Below the pieces are notes generated by a model, which was not told the origin of the DNA, ran no database searches, and worked only from the letters and a program-made list of their open reading frames with translations. From positions 52,730 through 116,729 of the forward strand of contig NZ_MCZZ01000150.1 in assembly GCF_002875705.1 (NCBI RefSeq): a DNA stretch of 64,000 nt, written 5' to 3'. The position numbers were made by a program, and so were the translations under genes. Source of the stretch: Vibrio sp. 10N.261.45.E2 (lineage in GTDB: Bacteria > Pseudomonadota > Gammaproteobacteria > Enterobacterales > Vibrionaceae). Below, in pieces: positions 35,899-44,815 of the stretch. How positions within the stretch are numbered: the stretch's first letter is position 1; every line of letters begins with the position of its first letter.

Positions 35899-38046
35899 AT
35901 GAAACTCAACAAACAATTAATTCCTGCTGTGACCATCTCAATGTTACTCGCTGCTTGTGGCAGTGATACAGAACCGACTGTTCCTATGCCAGACAAACCA
36001 GAACCTTTAGTACCGGCACCTGCTGAACAGTTTACTACGCAAATCGGCGAAGTGATGATCAAAGCGACCAAACAAGAACTTGTTGTGTCTTCTAATTCTG
36101 AAGATGACAAACTGTCTTCGGTTGAAGTTTTTAAAGGGATTCGTTTTGCGAAAGCCGAGCGTTTTGAACACAGCAATATACTGCCTTTATCAGATAATAC
36201 AGATGAGTTTAAAGTTATTGACGCCACTTCATTTGGTGATGCATGTATGCAAATTCGCGCTACTGAGCAAGCTCAAAGTGAAGACTGTTTAAACCTGAAC
36301 ATTTGGCGCCCAGTAGACGTTGATGCGGATGCAGATCTACCTGTATATGTATTCATCCACGGTGGTGACTTCGAATACGGTTCTGGCTCTGAAGCACTAG
36401 TGCACGGTGACACCGTGGTTGCTCAAAGAAGTGAAAATGGCATCACTGATGAGTCATTTATATACGTAAGCTTTAACTACCGTTTAGGTCTACTGGGTAG
36501 TAAATGGGTCGATGGTAAATCTAACCCAGAAGGCGGAAATTTCGGTATAGGCGATCAAAAAAATGCTCTTAAATGGGTGAAGGAAAATATTGATAAATTT
36601 GGTGGCAACACCGAGAACATTACTGTTATGGGACAAGGTTCTGGAGCAATGTCTATAGGTATCTTAATGGAAGATAAAGATATCTTGGACGTAGACGACC
36701 CTAATACTTCGTACTTTCAACAAGCGATCATGCAAAGTAACCCCTATGGATATGAATACGCTAGTTATGATGTAGCAGAAGAACGAACAAAAGATTACGA
36801 CCTATCTGGAATGAATGAAGTAGAAGACATTTTGAAAGTACAAGAAAAAATATCTGATCCAGGAAATCAAATTTTAGGCTGGTTGAAGCTATCGATCGGC
36901 ATAGATCCGAATAATTTATTCTTATCTTCAGACAATACTCCTATGTCTGCACTTATGCCATTTGCGCCATATGTTGAATATAAAAAGAAGACTTTTAGTA
37001 GTGATATAAAAGGTTACCACTTAACGCAGCAACCTGTTGAAACAGGGCTAAAACTACCGACAGTCATTGGTGTTAACGCTCATGAGTCAAACAGCTTTGG
37101 TATGCTACCAAGTCTTACGTTCATAGCTCCGATGATTATTTCAGAGCTGTGTGAATCAGGCATTATCGATATAGATCTAATTTGTGGGGGTGATAATGAG
37201 CCAAGCCCTCTTACTCAAGATGACATTGATACCCTTTCTATAGCTATTGCTAATTGGCTAGAAAACGATACAAATAAAAAGCAATTATTAAATAATATTG
37301 GAGCGATGTCCGAGCAAGAGATTATTAACCAAGCCGAAGCTGGCCTAACGGCTTATGGCGTAGTTACCAAGTTGTTTTTTGGTGAGTTACTTAGCTTGGG
37401 AGGAGAAAGTGGATCTAGCACGTTGTTAAATTTATCAGACTACTATCCTAATCCTGAGAACGAAATCGGTGGCACCCTTGACAATATGAAACAGTTTAAA
37501 ACATTACTAAACGATGTCTTGTTTACCGGGCCTGCACGTACTTTAGCGAGCAAAAGCGAAAGTGTCAGCACTATGTATTACTTTGACGTACAGCCAACGT
37601 TCAATATGTGGAGTTACGAGAAGTTATTCGAGGATGGAGAACTTACTCTGGGAGCAATTCCAAGCTTAATCAAAAGTATTGGTTGTATTTCTGGAACATG
37701 TAACGGTTCTGAACTTCCTTTTATTTTCAATAAATCAGTTCGATTCGATGGTAGTGAGGTACACCCTAGCAGCAATGAGAAAACACTGATGAATAAAATC
37801 TCGCGTGCTTGGTTCAGTAGAGATTTGTTTAACCAGCACCCTTATAGTGCCAGTGAAGACAATGTGCTTGTAATTGATCGCACTGGTATTAATGAAAGTG
37901 AATACTCAATGGGGAACTGGGATTACCGCAACAATCTTAGTACCGAACTATGGCTGGACAAAGGTCGCTTAACTCAGTTAGATGACGAAAAACTAACCCT
38001 GTGGTATCTAACAACAGACGATGAAGATACAGGTGAAGACAAGTAA
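35899..38046 (+). CDS. Carboxylesterase type-B-like lipoprotein with degenerate active site
   Basis: A 715-aa lipoprotein: the signal peptide ends in LLAAC, followed by a Pro-rich linker. The rest is the type-B carboxylesterase fold (FKGIRFAKAERF; EDCLNLNIWRP; the HGGDF oxyanion loop; FGIGDQKNALKWVKENIDKFGGNTENITVMG). The nucleophile elbow, normally GESAG, reads GQGSG, placing Gly247 where the catalytic Ser should be, with a Ser one position later. The His motif (HGSELPF in relatives) reads CNGSELPF, with Asn602 in place of His. Glu396 (AHES) is kept. Probably a non-catalytic binding protein or an enzyme with altered chemistry. ATG 35899 is preferred over GTG 35887. Confidence 0.85.
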   Translation: MKLNKQLIPAVTISMLLAACGSDTEPTVPMPDKPEPLVPAPAEQFTTQIGEVMIKATKQELVVSSNSEDDKLSSVEVFKGIRFAKAERFEHSNILPLSDNTDEFKVIDATSFGDACMQIRATEQAQSEDCLNLNIWRPVDVDADADLPVYVFIHGGDFEYGSGSEALVHGDTVVAQRSENGITDESFIYVSFNYRLGLLGSKWVDGKSNPEGGNFGIGDQKNALKWVKENIDKFGGNTENITVMGQGSGAMSIGILMEDKDILDVDDPNTSYFQQAIMQSNPYGYEYASYDVAEERTKDYDLSGMNEVEDILKVQEKISDPGNQILGWLKLSIGIDPNNLFLSSDNTPMSALMPFAPYVEYKKKTFSSDIKGYHLTQQPVETGLKLPTVIGVNAHESNSFGMLPSLTFIAPMIISELCESGIIDIDLICGGDNEPSPLTQDDIDTLSIAIANWLENDTNKKQLLNNIGAMSEQEIINQAEAGLTAYGVVTKLFFGELLSLGGESGSSTLLNLSDYYPNPENEIGGTLDNMKQFKTLLNDVLFTGPARTLASKSESVSTMYYFDVQPTFNMWSYEKLFEDGELTLGAIPSLIKSIGCISGTCNGSELPFIFNKSVRFDGSEVHPSSNEKTLMNKISRAWFSRDLFNQHPYSASEDNVLVIDRTGINESEYSMGNWDYRNNLSTELWLDKGRLTQLDDEKLTLWYLTTDDEDTGEDK

Positions 38047-38070
38047 CCGCAAAATTGACTACTAAACAAA

Positions 38071-38096
38071 TACGGCCAGCTCGCTGGCCGTTTTTA
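38071..38096 (+). terminator. Terminator after the esterase-like gene
   Basis: The stem ACGGCCAGC / GCTGGCCGT with a 2-base loop is followed by T5. It separates the esterase-like and PLD-like genes into two transcription units. Confidence 0.8.
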
Positions 38097-38129
38097 TATC
38101 CAAATTTTACGCTCAAACGCAGGTTAGTT

Positions 38130-39587
38130 ATGACACTTAGCAAACTAAAAACAGCATGCACAATGATGTTAATTGCTTTGGTCACAGGATGTGCCCAACC
38201 TTACCCCGATGTTGAAACAGACTTCGAAGCAAACTGGCAAAGCACCGAACACCAAGCAGAAGTGTATTTGATTCCTTCTGCCCCAGAAGCCTTCGCTCGT
38301 CGCATCGACCTCGTTCGTCAAGCACAACATTCGATAGATATGACTTACTTCTCTTGGGAGCGTGACACGCTAGGTTTGATGCTTCTAGATGAGCTAAAGC
38401 AAGCGGCGGATCGTGGTGTACACGTCCGACTGACCTTAGATGACTTGATGGTTTTTAATGACAAGTGGCTTGCGGAATTAGACTCACACGCCAATATCGA
38501 GATTCGACTTTTCAACCCTTTTGAGTCACGCAAAGCTGGTTGGATTGGTCGTGCGTTCAACTTCTCTACTCATCAAAAACAACTGGATAATCGACTTCAC
38601 GAGAAGTACTTCAATGTTGACCATCAATCAATGATTTTGGGCGGAAGAAACATTGGTAATGATTACTTTGGTTATAGCGAAAATGCCAATTTCTTTGATA
38701 TGGATGTTCTGTTTCGAGGTACGGTAATAGCGTCTTTCGACCAAAACTACCAAGCACTTTGGGAGAGCGCATATGTTGTTCCCATTCAAGAACGAATCAA
38801 AGTCAAAGAACAAGGTCGAAACAAAGCATTTACTAAAGCAATGAACAAAGGCGAGAAGAATAAAGAACAGATCATTTTCGACGTTGAGAAACAGATAAAT
38901 CACCTGAGTGAACCAGAATTTATTAAAGCATCTGTGACGCCTCTATTTGATTCGCTAAAGAAGCTCGATGACAACAAGCCTTACTTTCGTCAACGTACCG
39001 AGCACTTAATGAAGCAAAAAGTAGCAACGCCGTCTAAGGCTCTAATTTCTACGCCTTATATGGTGCCAAGCGATAACCAGTTTGTATTTGTCGATGCGCT
39101 TAGAGAGAACCAAGCCGAAGTCACCTTAATGACCAACTCATCGGCTTCCAATGACTCCGGCTTTGTTCCAGCGTATTACGAGAAACACCGTGAGACTTTA
39201 CTCGACAAAGGCGTAGGCATCTATGAGTACAAAAGCCAGGCTATCAATGATGATCACTACTTTCATGTTGATACCTACTACCACAACAAAACAGTAATTT
39301 TGGATGACCGAGTCACCTACATTGGCTCTTCTAACTTTGACCCAAGGTCAGACTTTCTAAACGTTGAGTTTGGTGTGTTGATTGACAATGCAGAGTTTGC
39401 ACAACAAGTAACACACTACTTAACACGCCAGAGAGAGGAACTGTTCTGGGCCGTATCGCGTGATCAATCAGGAAAGACGATATGGGCCTCAGGGCAACAA
39501 ACACACAAGAAGAGCCCAAACTACAGTTCATGGAACAAACTACCGGATTGGTTGTTTCGAAAAATGAATGGAGAATTTGAGCTTTGA
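38130..39587 (+). CDS. Phospholipase-D-family lipoprotein
   Basis: A 485-aa lipoprotein with lipobox LVTGC. It has both HKD motifs: HEKYFNVDHQSMILGGRNIG (His157) and HNKTVILDDRVTYIGSSNFD (His385). These two halves form one active site for phosphodiester transfer or hydrolysis, as in cardiolipin synthases and PLDs. Periplasmic or surface lipoprotein PLD-like proteins of this kind (YmdC/ClsC relatives or secreted PLDs) act on phospholipids. ATG 38130 is chosen, with AGG upstream; the frame is open to 38055 but begins inside the preceding terminator. Confidence 0.88.
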   Translation: MTLSKLKTACTMMLIALVTGCAQPYPDVETDFEANWQSTEHQAEVYLIPSAPEAFARRIDLVRQAQHSIDMTYFSWERDTLGLMLLDELKQAADRGVHVRLTLDDLMVFNDKWLAELDSHANIEIRLFNPFESRKAGWIGRAFNFSTHQKQLDNRLHEKYFNVDHQSMILGGRNIGNDYFGYSENANFFDMDVLFRGTVIASFDQNYQALWESAYVVPIQERIKVKEQGRNKAFTKAMNKGEKNKEQIIFDVEKQINHLSEPEFIKASVTPLFDSLKKLDDNKPYFRQRTEHLMKQKVATPSKALISTPYMVPSDNQFVFVDALRENQAEVTLMTNSSASNDSGFVPAYYEKHRETLLDKGVGIYEYKSQAINDDHYFHVDTYYHNKTVILDDRVTYIGSSNFDPRSDFLNVEFGVLIDNAEFAQQVTHYLTRQREELFWAVSRDQSGKTIWASGQQTHKKSPNYSSWNKLPDWLFRKMNGEFEL

Positions 39588-39668
39588 GTTTAATTACAAA
39601 CACAGCGTCAACAACATAACAAGGTTATTTGTGTCCGATTCATTGTGATTTCACCCCAATCCAAATGC

Positions 39669-39698
39669 TAAAAAGCCGCGTAATTTCGCGGCTTTTCC
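39669..39698. terminator. Bidirectional terminator between PLD-like and racemase genes
   Basis: The stem AAAAGCCGCG / CGCGGCTTTT with a 6-base loop is symmetric and lies between convergent genes. Confidence 0.88.
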
Positions 39699-39723
39699 AT
39701 GTTTTATATAAATGTACTTGAGC

Positions 39724-40605
39724 TTACAGACGGTAGGTCATCGCTCTTTTAGCTACGTAATTAACCATATCAAGCGTCGTGAAGATCGAACCCACATCGT
39801 GAATATCGTAATCCACATGCCCACGCTCCACGTACTGTTCTGCGAGTCGATAGATATCGACGACACGCTCTGCTACGGCTTCCATAGGATCAATAAAAGT
39901 CACCGCAGGAAATGCAGTTTCAAGTTGCTTACTTACCAGAGGAAGTTCAGTACACCCAAGAATAACCGTATCAACGCCCTTCTCAACGATACTTTGAATC
40001 GCAACAGCAAGAAGAGCTGCGTTGCGGTCAAACTCGCCCGCTTTAATGCCGTTGGTTTCTCTTATTGCTTGTCCACACACAGTACTCTCGCCCGTCATTT
40101 CGCCATAAATAGCGCTATGAACGTTATGCTCTTGCTCAAAAGGATCTGGCTTAGCGAATACAAAATTGGCGTCTGTTAGGTAGCGATCATAGATTCCAGA
40201 ATTGTATGTACCGTTAGTACACAAAATACCGACAATCGCTTCAGGGTTATGTTCCTTGATTTTATCAACGGTGGTTTGAAGCATATCGACGATATAGACG
40301 TTAGTATGTTTTTGAACTTCAGGTCTGAAGTAATGTGCGGTATTGCAGGTCATAACACCAAACTGAACATTGGCATGTTCTAAGATGCACGCTGACTCAA
40401 TCAGCTCTGGGACGGGGTCGATACCGCCTTCATTGACCGCCTCTGAGCGGTCAGGGATATCTGAGTTTTTCACCACAATCATAGCCATGTGGTCTTGATC
40501 TTTAAGCGCGCCGTGTTCAATCTCTTTTTTAGCGACGATACCTTGGAACAGAGCATCCGCTTCAGGGCCCATATTACCAAATACACCGAATCGTACCTTT
40601 TTCAT
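39724..40605 (-). CDS. Aspartate/glutamate racemase family protein
   Basis: A 293-aa two-domain racemase. The paired catalytic cysteines are Cys87 (MTCNTAHY) and Cys218 (LGCTELPL), the PLP-independent two-base mechanism. The N-terminus GVFGNMGPEAD matches the aspartate racemase group rather than MurI glutamate racemase. It could interconvert L- and D-aspartate, for the wall or as a nutrient, and so connect to the aspT-aspD module 10 kb away, whose operator-like site it shares (site C). It follows the TamA-like gene on the same strand by 111 bases, but site C in that gap suggests its own promoter. Confidence 0.88.
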   Translation of the reverse strand: MKKVRFGVFGNMGPEADALFQGIVAKKEIEHGALKDQDHMAMIVVKNSDIPDRSEAVNEGGIDPVPELIESACILEHANVQFGVMTCNTAHYFRPEVQKHTNVYIVDMLQTTVDKIKEHNPEAIVGILCTNGTYNSGIYDRYLTDANFVFAKPDPFEQEHNVHSAIYGEMTGESTVCGQAIRETNGIKAGEFDRNAALLAVAIQSIVEKGVDTVILGCTELPLVSKQLETAFPAVTFIDPMEAVAERVVDIYRLAEQYVERGHVDYDIHDVGSIFTTLDMVNYVAKRAMTYRL

Positions 40606-40670
40606 TCTTTTTACCTTTGAGTCAATTAGACCACAAAGGTTATTACGCCCTGCCGATTAGCTCGAATACC

Positions 40671-40686
40671 ATTAGATGGATCGCAT
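40671..40686. promoter_or_regulatory. GATGGATC-centred site C upstream of the racemase gene
   Basis: ATTAGATGGATCGCAT, 66 bases upstream of the racemase start. With its flanks (CC before, CATCG after) it matches site A upstream of aspT closely. Candidate common operator for aspartate genes. Confidence 0.5.
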
Positions 40687-40716
40687 CATCGAAAGTGCCT
40701 AAATAACGTACAAAAA

Positions 40717-42423
40717 TTAGAATTGTGTACCCAAGGAAAAGTGAATGCGAAACTCATCGCCTTCAGGGGCATCTAAGCCATAAGCAAAGTCGAGTTTTAC
40801 AGGCAAAAATTGCGAGTTCCAAATCAAGCTAAGGCCTGTACCACGCTTCCAATCTGCTTCATCATCAAACGCATCGCCAATATCGAGAAACGCGCCCACC
40901 CAAATTGACCGATAGACCTGATGCTGATATTCAAGGCCCGTCGTTAACATGTAGCGCGCGCCGGTTAATTCGCCGTTGTCGTCTTTAGGCGAAATCGATT
41001 CATAACCATAACCACGCAAGCTTCCATCACCACCAGCAAAATAACGCAGTGAAGACGGTACGTCCGACAACGATTTAGCAATGTTAATACCGATGTTTGA
41101 ACGAAAATGCAGCTTCTGACTGTCACTAATATCCCACGAAACAACGCTGTTACCTTCTAAGCGCAGCAGCTTTGAATCAGAAAACAGATTAGGGTCAGAA
41201 TACTCAATGGAATAGATGTGTCGATGATTGAGTTCCAATTGATCATTCTTACGATCTACTTGAGAAAAACTGATGCCAGGTAGCAGTAATTGCGATTGGT
41301 CTTCCTCAGACGCCTGACGATACTGTTCGTGCAAGTATTTGACGTAAATGGTACTTTGCCAATCACTGTCTAATTGCCAGTAACGTTCAAACTTCAGATC
41401 GTTTGAAAAGCTATTGGTGTCTCGATGATCAATTCGTTTTGACTCAAACTGAATACCAAAATAATCGGTCGTCACTTTCTCTGTTGGAATTTTATAACCC
41501 AACTGCAGTGATTGCTCTTGCTCAGATAAATACGTTTGTGTTTCAAAGCTGTGCCCTCTTCGATTATACCAAGGCTTTGACCAATTGAGAGAAGCACGTA
41601 ACCCGAGATCAGTAGAATAACCGCCCCCCACTTGCACAATATTACGAGAGCTTGGCTCAGCAATGATTTCGATTGGCACTTCTAGATTATCATCAAGGTG
41701 GTTAAAGTCACCGTGTACAACGACACTACGAAACCACTGCGTTTCAGACAAATCAGATTGCAGTTCACCCAACTTGATGGTGTCAAAGTCGTCACCTTGT
41801 TTGAATGTTGGAATTTTTCCGATACGGGTAGGTTCAACGCCATCGTCAGGAATGCTGATAGAACCAAACTTGTAGCGTGGGCCACTTGAAAAGTGTAGAT
41901 AAATGTTGGCGATGTTCTCACTGGGAATAACTTCAAGCTTCGACTCGACAAACTGACCGTCAAAGTAACCTTTACGCTTTGCTAAGGAAAAAATCGCATG
42001 TTTAGTACGGTCATATTCTTGGTGAGATAATGTTAAGCCAGAATTTAAACGGCTTTGCTTGAGTATGTTGATGAACTCTTCATCTTTACTCGCTTCTCCT
42101 GTGACTTTTACAATCGATTCCGCAATGTACATCACATGCCCAGAATCGACGTTCAAGGTCATGTGGTCAGTATCATCAAGTTCGATATCTATCTCAGGAT
42201 GATAGTAGCCATAAGGGTTGAGTGCGTCTTGGATTCGTTTCAATAGCTTAGTATGCGATAGCTGTGCAACTGGGACATCAACTAACGGCTCTAAGTACAA
42301 CTCTACATTTTCAGTAAGGGTTTTGTTCAACCCTTTAACTTTAAAGTCCGCGCCTATCGCAGACGCCTGAATAACCATGAGAAGTGAAGCTGCCAGTATG
42401 AATTGATTAATCGAGGTATTCAC
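40717..42423 (-). CDS. tamA: TamA-like Omp85 protein with POTRA domains
   Basis: About 568 aa: signal peptide (about 1-25, ending IQASAIGA), three POTRA-like domains (about 26-265) and a C-terminal Omp85 barrel with the loop-6 motif SLRGYGYES and a terminal Phe. Length and domain count fit TamA, the outer-membrane half of the TamAB assembly/lipid-transport machine. The usual tamB partner does not follow; a racemase gene does. It may therefore be a second TamA-like protein. No ATG fits: GTG at 42423 or TTG at 42435 are the candidates and the GTG is used here, so the exact N-terminus is uncertain. Confidence 0.82.
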   Translation of the reverse strand: MNTSINQFILAASLLMVIQASAIGADFKVKGLNKTLTENVELYLEPLVDVPVAQLSHTKLLKRIQDALNPYGYYHPEIDIELDDTDHMTLNVDSGHVMYIAESIVKVTGEASKDEEFINILKQSRLNSGLTLSHQEYDRTKHAIFSLAKRKGYFDGQFVESKLEVIPSENIANIYLHFSSGPRYKFGSISIPDDGVEPTRIGKIPTFKQGDDFDTIKLGELQSDLSETQWFRSVVVHGDFNHLDDNLEVPIEIIAEPSSRNIVQVGGGYSTDLGLRASLNWSKPWYNRRGHSFETQTYLSEQEQSLQLGYKIPTEKVTTDYFGIQFESKRIDHRDTNSFSNDLKFERYWQLDSDWQSTIYVKYLHEQYRQASEEDQSQLLLPGISFSQVDRKNDQLELNHRHIYSIEYSDPNLFSDSKLLRLEGNSVVSWDISDSQKLHFRSNIGINIAKSLSDVPSSLRYFAGGDGSLRGYGYESISPKDDNGELTGARYMLTTGLEYQHQVYRSIWVGAFLDIGDAFDDEADWKRGTGLSLIWNSQFLPVKLDFAYGLDAPEGDEFRIHFSLGTQF

Positions 42424-42490
42424 GCCGTTACCCAATTGCTAAAAACCTGAATAGGTTATGAGCAAAGCGTGAAATTGCTGAATCTCTTAT

Positions 42491-42507
42491 GGAGGACGTT
42501 ATCCTAC
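42491..42507 (+). promoter_or_regulatory. Near-palindromic 17-bp motif, copy 4
   Basis: GGAGGACGTTATCCTAC, one base off the GGACGCTATCC core. It lies 68 bases upstream of the TamA-like gene start. Confidence 0.45.
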
Positions 42508-42579
42508 GAGGCAAGTTGGTTGATTTTAAATATCAGGATATCCGTACTCTATCTACTTACATTCCCCATGCTCCAGACA

Positions 42580-42606
42580 CAAAAAAGGCGCCATTAAGCG
42601 CCTTTA
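42580..42606 (-). terminator. Terminator of the DEAD-box helicase gene
   Basis: On the minus strand the stem AAAGGCGC / GCGCCTTT is followed by TTT and TGTG; it lies 28 bases after the stop. Confidence 0.85.
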
Positions 42607-42633
42607 GAATATCGACTGTTTACCGATTGTTGA

Positions 42634-43923
42634 TCAGTTATTGTTTAGCCACACATCTTGGTTTTGTGCCGCTTTCTTCTTCTTTTTCTTCTTGCCTGTA
42701 CCTGCTGGTGGCGCAACAGGTTTAAGCGCAGCAATCAGTTCAGCAACCGCTTCCGCATCTACCTCAAAGCCTTCGATTTGCTCGCGTTCCAGACGAATCT
42801 TGTTCTTCTTCTCGATGATTTTGAAGTGGTGGTAATCTTCGTGATCAATCAGAGATAGCGCAAGGCCAACCTCACCCGCACGACCGCTTCGGCCAATACG
42901 GTGCATGTAGTCTGATGGGCTACGTGGTAGATCAAAGTTGATGACTACTGGTAGCTTCTCGATATCTAAACCACGAGCAGCGATGTCTGTCGCGATCAGA
43001 ACGTCGATCTCGCCAGATTTGAAATCTTCAAGGATGCGAGTACGTGAACCTTGCCCTTTATCACCGTGGAACACATCTGCGATGATGCCACGCTTGTAAA
43101 GCTTATCAGCTAAGTGCTCACAGCTGTTCTTTGCATTAACAAAGATCAGTGCTTGGCGCCATTCGTGTTGCTGAATTAGGTGTGCGAGTAACGCTGTCTT
43201 GCGACCTTTTTCTACTTCGAATACACGTTGAACCAGTGTGCTTGCATTAGCACTTTGAAGTTGAACTTCAATTGGATCGTTCAGTAGTTCATGAGTAAGC
43301 GTTTGGACTTGCTCTGGGAAAGTCGCAGAGAACAGTAATGTTTGTTTCTTGCTTGGCAATAACTTTAAGATCGCATCAAGTTCTTCTGTAAAACCAAGGC
43401 TCAACATACGGTCTGCTTCATCAAGCACTAACGTTTTAACTTTATCAAGCTTGATAGCGTTGCTTGAAATTAGGTCAAGCAGACGACCTGGTGTCGCCAC
43501 TAAGATATCAGTACCGCCACGTAGCGCTTGCATCTGAGTATTTACCGATACACCACCAAACACACAAACCGTTTTAATCGCACCATTGAAATGCACTGCG
43601 TAAGATTTAACGCTGTCAGCCACTTGCTTGGCAAGTTCACGAGTAGGAACCAAGATAAGGCCAGAAACAAAGTTACCTTTGCCTGAACGACGGTCCAGAG
43701 GTGCGTCTTCATGAATCTTTTGTAACAGTGGAAGTGCAAATGCTGCGGTTTTACCTGAACCGGTATTTGCGCCTGCAATCAAATCGCGTCCTGCTAACAC
43801 ACTTGGAATAACTTGCGCTTGGATAGGTGTTGGCTGTTGGTATTCAAGCTCAGCTAAACGAGCCATCAAAGGAGAGATTAAGCCAAGATCAGAGAAGTTG
43901 GTTGGTGTTGTGGTGTTAGTCAT
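42634..43923 (-). CDS. DEAD-box ATP-dependent RNA helicase (RhlE-like)
   Basis: A 429-aa helicase. Motifs in order: Q motif (QQPTPIQAQVIP), I (ANTGSGKT), Ia (PTRELA), Ib (TPGR), II (DEAD), III (SAT), IV (LIFVNAKN), V (ATDIAARGLDIE) and VI (HRIGRSGRAG). The C-terminal tail has a run of lysines (GKKKKKKKAAQ) likely to bind RNA. RhlE-type proteins assist ribosome assembly and RNA turnover; several paralogues exist in Vibrio, so the exact name is open. Monocistronic with its own terminator. Confidence 0.93.
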   Translation of the reverse strand: MTNTTTPTNFSDLGLISPLMARLAELEYQQPTPIQAQVIPSVLAGRDLIAGANTGSGKTAAFALPLLQKIHEDAPLDRRSGKGNFVSGLILVPTRELAKQVADSVKSYAVHFNGAIKTVCVFGGVSVNTQMQALRGGTDILVATPGRLLDLISSNAIKLDKVKTLVLDEADRMLSLGFTEELDAILKLLPSKKQTLLFSATFPEQVQTLTHELLNDPIEVQLQSANASTLVQRVFEVEKGRKTALLAHLIQQHEWRQALIFVNAKNSCEHLADKLYKRGIIADVFHGDKGQGSRTRILEDFKSGEIDVLIATDIAARGLDIEKLPVVINFDLPRSPSDYMHRIGRSGRAGEVGLALSLIDHEDYHHFKIIEKKNKIRLEREQIEGFEVDAEAVAELIAALKPVAPPAGTGKKKKKKKAAQNQDVWLNNN

Positions 43924-44242
43924 TAATTGCAGGAACTCAAAGCTAAAATAATAGCGCGCTATATTAACGTATTTCGGCAGTATTACGTAACTAAATCGCC
44001 CTTTCGCTTCTATTTCACCGATTAATGCCCGTCAGAAACCAAGTTATCGATGCTAGAACGTCACTACTCACCGTATCCACCTCGTTTGCATACATTCTTA
44101 GCTTTATCATTGTCGCATTCGACGTGTGACAGACCGTGCTCGTTGTACGAAGCAAATTTACTGGTGCTCAATCACAGACCGTTATGCCTAAGCTTTTTTC
44201 AGGTGCTTAATTTGCGAAGACATAGAATTTATTTCAGATACA
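43924..44242. other. Non-coding stretch upstream of the helicase gene
   Basis: About 320 bases between the helicase start and a terminator. It must hold the helicase promoter near 43924-44000. Nothing else identified; an open frame on the plus strand runs through the terminator and looks spurious. Confidence 0.4.
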
Positions 44243-44276
44243 AAAACGCCAGCTTGGAAAGCTGGCGTTTTTTAAA
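44243..44276. terminator. Terminator of the small DUF1127-like gene
   Basis: The stem AACGCCAGCTT / AAGCTGGCGTT is flanked by A5 and T6; it works in both directions by sequence. Confidence 0.85.
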
Positions 44277-44313
44277 TTCTGTATTTCTTTTATTCTATGC
44301 GTTTACGCTTAGA

Positions 44314-44502
44314 TTAACGGTTAATACCGATATCGCGTTGCATATGACCAGATAGGTCGCTTGCGTAGTAACTACGTGGAGAGTTGTCTACGAAAAGAAT
44401 ATCAAAAATGTGTGCAATCAATCCTTTGAAGTTAACCGCGTAGGTCTTCTTATCCATAGAGTTAGGAACAGCGATAGTATTCATTTGTACTGCTTGAGCC
44501 AT
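44314..44502 (-). CDS. Small DUF1127-like protein
   Basis: A 62-aa protein whose C-terminus (LSGHMQRDIGINR) resembles the YjiS/DUF1127 ending (RDIGLxR). Small DUF1127 proteins in other bacteria bind RNA or influence phosphate and carbon metabolism; the role here is unknown. A very good ribosome site (AGAGAGG) precedes the ATG, and a strong terminator follows, which together argue for a real and well-expressed gene. Confidence 0.75.
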   Translation of the reverse strand: MAQAVQMNTIAVPNSMDKKTYAVNFKGLIAHIFDILFVDNSPRSYYASDLSGHMQRDIGINR

Positions 44503-44815
44503 GATTGCCTCTCTATAAATTTGTTAATGTGTTTCGTTCTGATGACAAAAATAATAGGTGATCTTTTGCGGGTTAAAAAATGACTAAAATTAGACTTTGA
44601 GATTAGTTTTTCTAATAAAACAAACCATTAACAAGTTCAGGAAATACATATGCATCCACAGTGAGTATAAATTCAACATGGTGTTTAAATCATGCATTTA
44701 GTACAAATACCCCGCAAACAATAGTGGCCAATGTCACAGAAATTTTACATAAATAAATTTTCCACTTCATCAGCCACGTGTTCATTATCGACTTTTCGAT
44801 AAGTTATATTTGTTT
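44503..44815. other. AT-rich gap between alx and the small DUF1127-like gene
   Basis: 313 bases. An inverted repeat TTATCGA / TCGATAA near 44786-44803 could be a weak end signal for alx, but has no T run on the minus strand. The promoter of the small gene must lie near 44510-44600. Confidence 0.4.

Noticed and set aside
44050..44355. Open frame of 101 codons on the plus strand
   Set aside because: It runs through a strong terminator and over the end of the opposite small gene, and has no ribosome site or protein-like composition.
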